Shown here piece by piece: positions 1 through 5,941 of a stretch of DNA of 10,966 bases. Below the pieces are notes generated by a model that was given only the letters and a program-made list of their open reading frames with translations, had not been told where the DNA came from and ran no database searches. Position 1 is the stretch's first letter. Every line of letters starts with the position of its first letter. The position numbers were made by a program, and so were the translations under genes. The stretch is from Lachnoclostridium sp. UBA7122 (GTDB lineage: Bacteria > Bacillota > Clostridia > Lachnospirales > Lachnospiraceae): NCBI GenBank assembly GCA_002493085.1, contig DKXQ01000259.1, positions 1 to 10,966 on the forward strand. Direction: 5' to 3'.

Positions 1-1
1 T

Positions 2-340
2 GCTATCCTTTTATTTAGAAATAACAACAAAAAAAGGAGGCATTATTATGTTGAAGTTTCAGGTAAAGAAATAAAGAAAAAAAACAGTTATAATGTAAAA
101 ATTAAAGAGAAAGGAAAGAGTTCTGGTAAAAGCAAATTTAATGGTTATGGCAGTAGTGTAAGTTTCCCTAAAAAAATTACTAAGAATGTAACTATAACAT
201 ATCCAAAAAACTATAAAGATTTATGTATCCTATGTTATGGATATCGTGAACACGATAGGTTAGCTAATGACAACAAAATTGATTTTACAAAAAGGACAAA
301 AAATGATAAATTATATTTTCATGGAATGCGTGTAAAATAA
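2..340 (+). CDS. C-terminal part of an unidentified protein
   Basis: An open frame enters from the left edge and runs 112 codons to a TAA. The peptide is lysine-, asparagine- and tyrosine-rich. It alternates polar and hydrophobic residues (for example YYVEVSGKEI, NVTITYPKNY, LCILCYGY), as in a beta-sandwich domain of an exported protein, and ends GMRVK. I do not recognise a family. Its AT-rich, lysine-rich make-up resembles that of the transglutaminase-like gene 73 bases downstream, so the two may be related or co-transcribed; no terminator is visible between them. One oddity is a textbook ribosome binding site (AAAAGGAGG, 32-40) followed by an ATG at 48 in another frame. That ATG opens only an 8-codon ORF, so the site is either chance or the start of a frameshifted gene. 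The C-terminal two thirds of the frame look the most protein-like. Confidence 0.5.
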   Translation, partial: AILLFRNNNKKRRHYYVEVSGKEIKKKNSYNVKIKEKGKSSGKSKFNGYGSSVSFPKKITKNVTITYPKNYKDLCILCYGYREHDRLANDNKIDFTKRTKNDKLYFHGMRVK

Positions 341-364
341 ACCGTTCTGATTAGAAAGGAGGAT

Positions 365-404
365 GCAAGGCAATTTATGGCTTAAAGGGAGTCGATTGCC
401 TTGC
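365..404. repeat. 10-bp inverted repeat (hairpin) between Shine-Dalgarno and transglutaminase start
   Basis: GCAAGGCAAT (365-374) is perfectly complementary to ATTGCCTTGC (395-404), with a 20-base loop. A strong Shine-Dalgarno sequence AAAGGAGG (355-362) lies immediately before it, and the apparent coding start of the next gene (about 414) lies 9 bases after it. No T-run follows, so it is unlikely to be a terminator. Folding would shorten the effective distance between Shine-Dalgarno and coding start from 51 to about 11 bases. It could instead be the footprint of a tiny insertion. Confidence 0.6.
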
Positions 405-413
405 TAATTTGCT

Positions 414-1874
414 ACGAAAAAAATAACTATTGTAAAATATGCAATTATAATATTTGCATTATTTATCACCATTTTAATATATACAAACGAAGATAACGTA
501 TCTGCAAAAACACAATATGAAAAAGATGAAGTTATAGAAGTATCAACAAGACAGGAATTATATGATGTACTTATAGGTTTTTTGTGCAAATATGACTATG
601 AAGATAAAAATGATTATGATGATGACGATTATTATGATGACGATTATGATGATGATGATACAAAAAAGGATATAACAGATAAGGGTGAAATCAAGATGGT
701 ACATATGCTTAATAATAAAGAAGATAGGGATTTGTCAAATTTACCTTGCATTATAATAAAGGGTTATAATCCCAGTAATTTCTACGTAGGAGAGGTATTA
801 TATGATGTTAATAAATATATAGTGGAAAAAGCCCGCAATGATTATGGAGCGTATTTAACTGGTTCTCCTGTACAAGTATATGATATGGAAAAGAAAAGTC
901 TTATTAAAAAAGACATTAAAAAGCCTGTTGACGTATATCTTGACTTTAGCAAAGTTGAATGGCGGGAAATAAGGGATGATTATGATGACGAGGATTATGC
1001 ATTACATTTGCCAGAGTATGGGAAAATTGTTAAAAGCAACAAGGAATACTATCAGTATGTATTAAAATGCATGAAAAAATGTATGGATGAAATTATAATA
1101 AACAAATTCTACTCATATCCCTATATTACTCCATTAGAACAGGTAATGGAGGCATGTTGTGATAATGACTGTGAGCTTTTTTTATGCGAGGCTTTTGCTT
1201 ATGATTCAATAGTTATAGATATAGAAGAGAATTATTATATGCTAGAAAAAGGCAGAATATTGTTTACTAAAGAAGATAGAAAAAAGGGCAAAAAACTGAA
1301 AAAAGAGGTAGAAAAAGCTTTAAAAAAGATAATCAAAAAGGGAATGTCAGATATACAAAAAGTGAAAGCTATCCATAGTTATTTAATAAAAAACTGTACA
1401 TATGATACCAATTTATTTTCATCTTTTACTTATGACGGAAAAGTTATTAAAAATCCTAATGAAGATGATGAAGACATGCGCACCGCATATGGAGCTATTG
1501 TAAAAAAACGTGCTATATGTACAGGTTATGCTAGTGCTTTTAATATTATGGCCTTAAAATCTGGATTAAAATCTATAATGGTTTCTGGAACAGTAAGGGG
1601 AGATGGAAAATGGCAAGGTCATTGTTGGAATGCTGTTAAAATAAATGGCAAGATAAAATATATAGATGTAACATTTGACGATCCATTATCTATAGATTAT
1701 AAAAATCCTTTTAAGCATCTTATAAATAATAAAAAAGTGTATACAAGATATTTGCTTAAAAATGCATCTGCAATGAAAAAAGAGCACAAATGGGATGTAA
1801 AAGCAGTTAATAAGTATTTTAAATATATTGAAACTTCACAAGGCTATAAGATGTACAATAAATATTGTGCTTAG
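414..1874 (+). CDS. Secreted transglutaminase-like cysteine protein, start codon unclear
   Basis: This is a transglutaminase-like (papain-fold) protein, the family that includes bacterial surface proteases and peptide-bond-modifying enzymes. The catalytic triad is visible: Cys in RAICTGYA (codon 1518-1520), His in QGHCWNAV (1620-1622) and Asp in YIDVTFDDP (1665-1667). The frame is open from 408. From 417 it encodes KKITIVKYAIIIFALFITIL and then an Ala-containing cleavage region (VSA-KT), a clear signal peptide or anchor. The first in-frame initiation codon of ordinary type is TTG at 582, which has no Shine-Dalgarno and would cut off the signal peptide, so I place the coding start near ACG 414, where ATG would be expected. 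A frame-matched ATG at 363 is separated from it by one TAA (405-407) and directly abuts the Shine-Dalgarno. About 57-82 residues in is a low-complexity Asp/Tyr stretch. The middle region (about 100-300) has no recognised domain. Family membership is firm; the substrate is unknown, and the gene may be inactivated at its start. Confidence 0.75.
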   Translation, partial: TKKITIVKYAIIIFALFITILIYTNEDNVSAKTQYEKDEVIEVSTRQELYDVLIGFLCKYDYEDKNDYDDDDYYDDDYDDDDTKKDITDKGEIKMVHMLNNKEDRDLSNLPCIIIKGYNPSNFYVGEVLYDVNKYIVEKARNDYGAYLTGSPVQVYDMEKKSLIKKDIKKPVDVYLDFSKVEWREIRDDYDDEDYALHLPEYGKIVKSNKEYYQYVLKCMKKCMDEIIINKFYSYPYITPLEQVMEACCDNDCELFLCEAFAYDSIVIDIEENYYMLEKGRILFTKEDRKKGKKLKKEVEKALKKIIKKGMSDIQKVKAIHSYLIKNCTYDTNLFSSFTYDGKVIKNPNEDDEDMRTAYGAIVKKRAICTGYASAFNIMALKSGLKSIMVSGTVRGDGKWQGHCWNAVKINGKIKYIDVTFDDPLSIDYKNPFKHLINNKKVYTRYLLKNASAMKKEHKWDVKAVNKYFKYIETSQGYKMYNKYCA

Positions 1875-1911
1875 TCAAGTACAGCTCTGACGATTAAATT
1901 TTTTTTTGCAA

Positions 1912-2000
1912 AAAACCTCCTCTTTATACTTAAATGTGTGGTAATATAATTAGGATACAAAGTATTTTTCCGCACATTTATACATAAAAAAGGAGGTTTT
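1912..2000. promoter_or_regulatory. Long imperfect inverted repeat covering the transposase ribosome binding site
   Basis: The left arm (1912-1941, starting AAAACCTCCT and ending AATGTGTGG) is largely complementary to the right arm (1970-2000, starting CCGCACATT and ending AGGAGGTTTT), with a loop of about 28 bases. The right arm contains the Shine-Dalgarno AAAGGAGG of the transposase ATG at 2005. The left arm therefore carries an anti-Shine-Dalgarno. RNA reading through from the upstream gene would fold and hide the site. A TATAAT in the loop (1945-1950) could serve as -10 for a transcript lacking the left arm, but its -35 is poor. Hiding of transposase start sites in read-through RNA is known for several IS elements; its use here is inferred. 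Confidence 0.55.
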
Positions 2001-2233
2001 ATTTATGAAAAAGAAAATAACACGAAGAGAATCACGTAAACACTTGGAGCATAACCTTGCAACTGGACTGGTTAAAGTTATAAAACATTTTTTCCCAGAT
2101 CTGATAAATTTGTTAAAAAAACTAAAGATCCAAGAAATCAAAGTTATATTACCTATTCAAATGTTATTATTCTCATGACGCATATCCTTTCTTCTATATT
2201 TTACATCAGCAGCATGAGAAAAACAAGTGAAGA

Positions 2234-2242
2234 ATTTAATTC
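2234..2242. repeat. Left copy of 9-bp target site duplication
   Basis: ATTTAATTC stands directly before the left terminal repeat of the inserted element. The identical sequence stands directly after the right terminal repeat. Confidence 0.85.
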
Positions 2243-2402
2243 GATAGTGTAACTTTATCTGAGTATATGAAAACGTAGATATATTGTGTAGTTTTTTACT
2301 GAAAGACACACAAAAAGTAAACTTTCAGTTTATATTATAATACAAAAAAGTACACTATTTACCATTTTTTTACAGAAATTTCCCAGATAAAGTTACACTA
2401 TC
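2243..2402. mobile_element. 160-bp MITE-like element inserted in the transposase remnant
   Basis: The element begins GATAGTGTAACTTTATCTG (2243-2261), and its last 19 bases (2384-2402) are the exact reverse complement. One mismatch further in, the match extends to 21 bp. It is flanked by the perfect 9-bp direct repeat ATTTAATTC. It has no coding capacity and is AT-rich. Inside is a second hairpin, ACTGAAAG (2298-2305) with CTTTCAGT (2322-2329), and an ACACTAT motif (2353-2359) that repeats the terminal sequence. Deleting the element plus one duplicate copy rejoins the transposase frame as ...EEFNS-DIMIQN..., so the ends are certain. Such elements are moved by a transposase encoded elsewhere. 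An IS256-like source is possible given the duplication length and end type, but IS4- or ISL3-type sources also make duplications of similar size. Confidence 0.88.
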
Positions 2403-2411
2403 ATTTAATTC
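2403..2411. repeat. Right copy of 9-bp target site duplication
   Basis: ATTTAATTC, identical to 2234-2242, directly follows the right end of the inserted element. One copy is the duplication made at insertion. Confidence 0.85.
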
Positions 2412-2633
2412 TGATATTATGATTCAAAACATTGGATATTTATGTGGACAGGAACTTACAGAACTTCCATATTGGGAAACCATAAATAATTATCTTAAAA
2501 AAATAGATCCTCAAGAACTTCAAAATATTATCAATAGGCTTGTTTTCCGTCTGATAAGGTGTAAAGCATTTAATAATGCCAGAATCCGTGAAAAATACTG
2601 GTGGATTATTATAGACGGAACCCAGATTTACAC

Positions 2634-2805
2634 CAGCAGGAGGAAACAAGGATAGAGATTAAAAAAGGCAAAGATAACAAGAAAAATCAGGAACGCATTG
2701 CCGAATATAAGTCCGAATTAGAAAAAACATTTCAAGTGCGTTTTTCATAAATGGAACTGCAGGGAGGAAGTGATTAATTTTCTAATAAAATTTACAAAAA
2801 CTTAA
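2634..2805 (+). other. Unidentified gene remnant with a frame change
   Basis: After the transposase frame is lost, a second frame reads IEIKKGKDNKKNQERIAEYK, then SELEKTFQVRFS, and stops at 2748-2750. The overlapping frame continues with FHKWNCREEVINFLIKFTKT and stops at 2803-2805. Both pieces look like real protein (charged helix, then a Trp/Cys-containing helix). Together they could be the last 50 or so residues of one gene broken by a single-base change near 2740. There is no start site and no recognisable family. It could also be chance in AT-rich DNA. Confidence 0.3.
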
Positions 2806-2817
2806 TTATCCATTGTG

Positions 2818-2846
2818 TTGACAATAGTGTTTATACGAATTATGAT
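2818..2846 (+). promoter_or_regulatory. Sigma-A promoter of the beta-phosphoglucomutase gene
   Basis: TTGACA (2818-2823, perfect -35), a 17-base spacer and TATGAT (2841-2846, one base from the -10 consensus). Transcription should begin near 2853, leaving a 5' leader of about 35 bases with the Shine-Dalgarno AAGGAGG at 2873-2879. Confidence 0.85.
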
Positions 2847-2887
2847 AAGTTTATACTATATAAAGATGAATTAAGGAGGACTGAGTT

Positions 2888-3520
2888 ATGGATTACAGGG
2901 GTGTTATTTTTGACTTGGATGGGGTTATCTGTTTTACAGACCAGTATCACTATCTTGCGTGGAAAGAAATGGCAGATGAAATAGGTGTTTACTTCGATGA
3001 AAAAATTAATAACCGCCTGCGTGGTGTAAGCCGTATGGCAAGCCTTGATATTATTCTTGAAAGAAGTGAGAAAGAATACAGTACAGATGAAAAGGAAGCA
3101 CTTGCATCTAAAAAGAATGAAATATATAAAAAACTGCTGCTTAAGATGACACCAGATGATTTATCTGGTGAAGTAAAAGAAACTCTTGACAGTTTAAGGG
3201 CGGGTGGGCACAAACTTGCAATAGGTTCTTCAAGTAAAAACGCAAAGCTTATTTTAAAACAGATAGGGCTTGAGGGTTATTTTGACGCAGTAAGCGATGG
3301 AACCAATATTACACATTCAAAACCGCACCCGGAAGTATTCCTTAAAGCTGCAGAATATCTTGGCTTAAAACCAGAGGAATGTCTTGTAGTAGAAGATGCA
3401 GTTGCAGGTATTGACGCAGCAAGTGCTGGTGGTTTTAGCAGTGCAGGCATCGGAGAGGCAGAGTCATATGAAAAGACTGTTTATCCATTAAAGGTATTTC
3501 CAGATTTATTAAAAATATAG
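2888..3520 (+). CDS. pgmB: Beta-phosphoglucomutase (HAD superfamily)
   Basis: Cytoplasmic HAD phosphatase-fold enzyme expected to interconvert beta-glucose 1-phosphate and glucose 6-phosphate in the breakdown of maltose- or trehalose-type sugars by phosphorylases. Over 210 residues all four HAD motifs are visible: FDLDGVI (8-14, nucleophile Asp9 and acid/base Asp11), GSSSKNA (motif II, 113-119), SKPHPEVF (Lys145), and VVEDAVAGIDAA (Glu169, Asp170 for Mg). Family marks in the cap domain are HYLAWKEMADEIGV (21-34) and LRGVSRMASLDIIL (44-57). Length matches the family (about 210-225). The ATG has AAGGAGG 8 bases upstream and its own strong promoter. It stands next to an HPr-like gene, but no sugar phosphorylase or transporter lies in the window. 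A related sugar-phosphate phosphatase is the main alternative. Confidence 0.85.
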   Translation: MDYRGVIFDLDGVICFTDQYHYLAWKEMADEIGVYFDEKINNRLRGVSRMASLDIILERSEKEYSTDEKEALASKKNEIYKKLLLKMTPDDLSGEVKETLDSLRAGGHKLAIGSSSKNAKLILKQIGLEGYFDAVSDGTNITHSKPHPEVFLKAAEYLGLKPEECLVVEDAVAGIDAASAGGFSSAGIGEAESYEKTVYPLKVFPDLLKI

Positions 3521-3583
3521 CCAGGATGATTTTGCACAGCGTTGTAAAATGTAATTTACTTTATAATGTTGGAGGTAATATTT

Positions 3584-3811
3584 ATGAAATCAGTTAGTAT
3601 AGTTTTAGATTCAATAGAAAAAGTAAAACAATTTGTCAATGATATGTGTACTGTTGAAGGCGAAGTACTTCTTTGCTGTGACTGGCATTTTTCTGATGCA
3701 AAATCAATCCTTGGAGTACTGTCGCTGGATTTGTCAAAGACATTAAAACTACAGATTACAGACTGGAAAGATGAATATAATGTGTTAGTTGGAAAGTATA
3801 TTGCAGCATAA
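3584..3811 (+). CDS. HPr-like protein lacking the phosphorylatable histidine
   Basis: A 75-residue protein with the HPr fold signature. SDAKSILGVLSLDLSK (37-52) aligns with the region around regulatory Ser46 of HPr (NAKSIMGVMSL), and Ser41 takes that position. The region that should hold the PTS phospho-acceptor His15 (GLHARP in true HPr) reads DSIEKVKQFV, with no histidine; the only His is at 35. It therefore cannot pass phosphate in the PTS in the usual way and may be regulatory, like Crh or similar HPr paralogues in Clostridia. Start chosen at ATG 3584 because GGAGG (3571-3575) precedes it by 8 bases; the in-frame ATG at 3566 lies upstream of that site and has none. It follows pgmB on the same strand by 63 bases with no terminator between, and is closed by a strong terminator. 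Confidence 0.75.
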   Translation: MKSVSIVLDSIEKVKQFVNDMCTVEGEVLLCCDWHFSDAKSILGVLSLDLSKTLKLQITDWKDEYNVLVGKYIAA

Positions 3812-3837
3812 AACATTGTAATACTGGTTCCAGCAAA

Positions 3838-3872
3838 AAAAGAGGCTTGCACTTTTTGTGGCAGCCTCTTTT
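3838..3872 (+). terminator. Rho-independent terminator after the HPr-like gene
   Basis: Perfect 10-bp stem AAAAGAGGCT (3838-3847) and AGCCTCTTTT (3863-3872), with an inner CAC/GTG pairing around TTTTT. An A-run precedes the stem and T residues end it, so it could work in both directions. It ends the pgmB/HPr-like transcription unit. Confidence 0.85.
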
Positions 3873-3873
3873 C

Positions 3874-3939
3874 CAGTGCCAGATAACTTGGAACTGCCAT
3901 ACTTATATTGATGGATAGTAACAGGTAACTATGGCACTG
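3874..3939. repeat. 8-bp inverted repeat with a 50-base gap
   Basis: CAGTGCCA (3874-3881) and TGGCACTG (3932-3939) are perfect reverse complements between the terminator and the chemotaxis gene promoter. A second pair, GTTCCA (3827-3832) and TGGAAC (3889-3894), brackets the terminator. The repeats lie upstream of the predicted transcription start of the chemotaxis gene, so they would not be in its leader. A DNA-binding site or remnant is possible. I see no riboswitch consensus. Confidence 0.35.
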
Positions 3940-3959
3940 TGGAAAATTTGCGATAGGAG

Positions 3960-3988
3960 TAGACAAATTAGCTGCAATCTATTATAAT
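3960..3988 (+). promoter_or_regulatory. Sigma-A promoter of the chemotaxis receptor gene
   Basis: TAGACA (3960-3965), a 17-base spacer and TATAAT (3983-3988, perfect -10). Transcription would start near 3995, with a leader of about 48 bases. No sigma-28 (flagellar) promoter pattern was seen. Confidence 0.75.
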
Positions 3989-4042
3989 TAAATAGCTTAA
4001 GAGCCATAAAAGTTTTATAAAATAAAAGAATAGGGGATGAAA

Positions 4043-5842
4043 ATGAAAAACTTAAAGATTAGGACAAAATTACTAGCAATATTTATGATTATCATAATAA
4101 TGTTTTGTGCAACTGTAGCAACTTCCATTACAGGCATGAAGCAAAGTGCAGAACAATATTCAGAATTTTATACAGTCGGATACCAGATTACTAATAAATC
4201 CATGAGCATGCGCCGCAGTATGCAGATTATTGTAAAAAACCTTGCTTTTATTACAATTGAAGATGAAGCTGGCAAGAAAGAGACATATCTGGCTAACCTG
4301 AATCAGGAAATTAAACTGCTTCAGGAAAATGCAGACTGGCTTGATAAGAATTTTGAAGGCGACCATGCATTGTTAAATTCGTTTTCTAATGACTTGTCAG
4401 ATGTTCTGGATATGCAGGAAACAGTTATAAATACTGCAAATGAAGATAAGATAAAGGCACAGGCTATACTGCTTGACGAGTACCAGCCTTTAGTTGACCA
4501 GGCTGTTGCTAAACTGATACAGATTAGCAGTGAATCGGAGGAAGAAGCACAGGCAGATTATGAAAATACAACTACTATGCAGCGCAGAATGGTTATTGCA
4601 CAGATGGGAATAGCAATAGGCGTATTATTAATTACTTTAATTCTTCTGGCTTATCTTACAGGGGTGATTACACGTCCGCTGCGTGAACTAAAAGAATCTG
4701 CGGACAATATTGTAGATGGGAATTTTGATATTACTGTCAATTACCAGTCAAAGGATGAACTAGGCAGCCTGGCTAATGCGTTCAGAAATATGACTGGAAT
4801 ACTGAATGATATTATTTCTGATGCATCAAGGCTCTTAAGTGAAATGGCAAATGGCAACTTTGATGTACGTACAGAGGCTGAGGAACGTTATGTTGGAAAC
4901 TTCCAGAACCTGCTTGTATCCATACGCAAGCTTAACCGTGACCTAAGTGTTACATTAGGCAGAATTAATAATAGTGCTGACCAGGTTGCGTCAGGTTCAG
5001 ACCAGGTATCTAATGGTTCACAGGCACTGTCACAAGGTGCTACGCAACAGGCGGCTGCTGTACAGGAGCTTGCTGCTACTATTGCAGATATTTCTAACCA
5101 GGTCAGGGAAACTGCAGAAAATGCATCAGAGGCAAGAAGCCAGTCAGGCACAGCCGGGCATGAAGTTGAAAAGTGCAATATGCAGATGAAAGATATGGTT
5201 GCCGCTATGGAGGAAATTTCTAATACATCTGATGAAATCGGTAAAATTATTAAGACTATTGAGGACATAGCTTTCCAGACGAACATACTGGCACTTAATG
5301 CTGCTGTTGAAGCATCCCGCGCAGGTACTGCAGGCAAGGGGTTTGCCGTAGTTGCAGATGAAGTAAGGGAGCTTGCTGGCAAGAGCTCAGAGGCATCTAA
5401 AAATACTGCAGAGCTTATTGAAAGTTCACTACAGGCTGTGGCACGTGGAAAGCAGATTGCGGATTCTACAGCAAAAGCTCTTGTGAATGTAGTAGACGTT
5501 GTGCATCATACGTCAGACAAAGTGGAAAAAATTGCAGATGCAGCACAGGAGCAGGCAAACAGTGTTGAACAGGTTACATTGGGAGTAGACCAGATTTCCA
5601 GTGTGGTGCAGACTAATTCATCAACCGCAGAGGAAAGCGCATCAGCCAGCCAGGTGCTTTCAGGGCAGGCTGCTATGCTTAAGAACCTTGTAGCAAAGTT
5701 TACACTCCGTCAGGAGTACATACAGGATGCTTTTAGCAGTGGAATGTACAACAGTGGAACATATAACAGCGGGATGTACAACAGCGGACCAGAGTTTGAC
5801 AGTCCTGCACGGCTTACAGCCAATGATATAAATCTGGATTAA
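4043..5842 (+). CDS. Methyl-accepting chemotaxis protein
   Basis: Membrane chemoreceptor that would signal to CheA/CheW. Start chosen at ATG 4043 because AGGGGA (4032-4037) lies 5 bases before it; ATG 4037 overlaps that site. In the 599-residue product: TM1 about 9-28; an extracytoplasmic helical ligand domain about 30-180 resembling the four-helix-bundle type; TM2 about 185-208; HAMP about 209-258, starting ITRPLRELKE. A second HAMP-like segment follows (about 260-310, DASRLLSEMANGNFDV). The signalling coiled coil holds the conserved hairpin tip IAFQTNILALNAAVEASRAG (409-428) and FAVVADEVRELAGKS. The C-terminus has no NWETF-type CheR tether; it carries a SGMYN/SGTYN repeat and then an acidic tail. 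No che or flagellar genes lie in the window, so it is an orphan receptor of unknown ligand with its own promoter. Confidence 0.93.
   Translation: MKNLKIRTKLLAIFMIIIIMFCATVATSITGMKQSAEQYSEFYTVGYQITNKSMSMRRSMQIIVKNLAFITIEDEAGKKETYLANLNQEIKLLQENADWLDKNFEGDHALLNSFSNDLSDVLDMQETVINTANEDKIKAQAILLDEYQPLVDQAVAKLIQISSESEEEAQADYENTTTMQRRMVIAQMGIAIGVLLITLILLAYLTGVITRPLRELKESADNIVDGNFDITVNYQSKDELGSLANAFRNMTGILNDIISDASRLLSEMANGNFDVRTEAEERYVGNFQNLLVSIRKLNRDLSVTLGRINNSADQVASGSDQVSNGSQALSQGATQQAAAVQELAATIADISNQVRETAENASEARSQSGTAGHEVEKCNMQMKDMVAAMEEISNTSDEIGKIIKTIEDIAFQTNILALNAAVEASRAGTAGKGFAVVADEVRELAGKSSEASKNTAELIESSLQAVARGKQIADSTAKALVNVVDVVHHTSDKVEKIADAAQEQANSVEQVTLGVDQISSVVQTNSSTAEESASASQVLSGQAAMLKNLVAKFTLRQEYIQDAFSSGMYNSGTYNSGMYNSGPEFDSPARLTANDINLD
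5738..5788 (+). repeat. 15-bp tandem repeat encoding SGxYN units
   Basis: Three 15-base units (5738-5752, 5753-5767, 5768-5782) and a partial fourth encode SGMYN, SGTYN, SGMYN and SG. The copies differ mainly at third codon positions and at one Met/Thr codon. They form the flexible tail of the chemotaxis receptor. Confidence 0.8.
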
Positions 5843-5864
5843 ACATATGACAAAATGGAAACAG

Positions 5865-5889
5865 GCACCTTGCAAAAAATGCAGGGTGC
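5865..5889 (+). terminator. Terminator-like hairpin after the chemotaxis receptor gene
   Basis: GCACCTTGCA (5865-5874) pairs with TGCAGGGTGC (5880-5889) over 10 positions including one G-T, around an A5 loop. The following T-tract is interrupted (TTTACGTTCTTT), so termination may be partial, with some read-through into the hydrolase gene. Confidence 0.6.
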
Positions 5890-5941
5890 TTTACGTTCTT
5901 TGCGGTGTATAAAAAAGAAAAAAGAGGTTAAATATATTGTT

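Larger units (their letters stand above)
2005..2655 (+). pseudogene. Remnant of a DDE-type IS transposase, N-terminal part
   Basis: From ATG 2005 (Shine-Dalgarno in the hairpin arm just upstream) the frame reads MKKKITRRESRKHLE... to HFFPDLINLLKK. The homology-like reading then continues in the -1 frame from 2121: TKDPRNQSYITYSNVIIL, then YISSMRKTSEEFNS up to 2242. It resumes after a 160-bp insertion at 2412 with DIMIQNIGYLCGQELTELP, the NNYLKKIDP segment, and WIIIDGTQIY, whose Asp would be the first DDE residue. The pattern DPRxQSY, SMRxxxEEFN, LPxxxTINNYL, LIRxKxF, IDGT is that of a transposase group I know from Clostridia. Only about 160 of an expected 400 or more residues remain before the stop at 2655, and the other catalytic residues are missing. 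Three lesions are visible: the -1 shift at seven A (2115-2121), the inserted element, and the lost 3' part. Activity is very unlikely. Confidence 0.85.

Noticed and set aside
48..74. ATG with a perfect Shine-Dalgarno (AAAAGGAGG) opening an 8-codon ORF
   Set aside because: It stops at once and lies inside a longer open frame with protein-like composition; it is mentioned only as an oddity of that frame.
1875..1911. T-run after the transglutaminase-like gene as a terminator
   Set aside because: No convincing stem precedes the run of T at about 1899-1907.
3532..3567. TTGCAC and TATAAT before the HPr-like gene as a promoter
   Set aside because: The spacing is 24 bases, and the resulting start would fall on the Shine-Dalgarno.
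3556..3966. 136-codon minus-strand ORF over the HPr-like gene and terminator
   Set aside because: It runs through a strong terminator and opposite a better supported gene, has no ribosome binding site and resembles no known protein.
3812..4036. Possible c-di-GMP riboswitch before the chemotaxis receptor
   Set aside because: Such riboswitches often precede chemoreceptors, but no consensus for either class is present and the predicted transcription start lies downstream of the inverted repeats.
4888..5382. 164-codon minus-strand ORF inside the chemotaxis receptor gene
   Set aside because: Antisense shadow of the conserved signalling domain; Ser/Ala-rich low-complexity product.
5855..5941. In-frame ATG 5855 as the start of the alpha/beta hydrolase
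   Set aside because: It precedes a terminator-like hairpin and would bury the N-terminal membrane anchor behind about 29 unconserved-looking residues.
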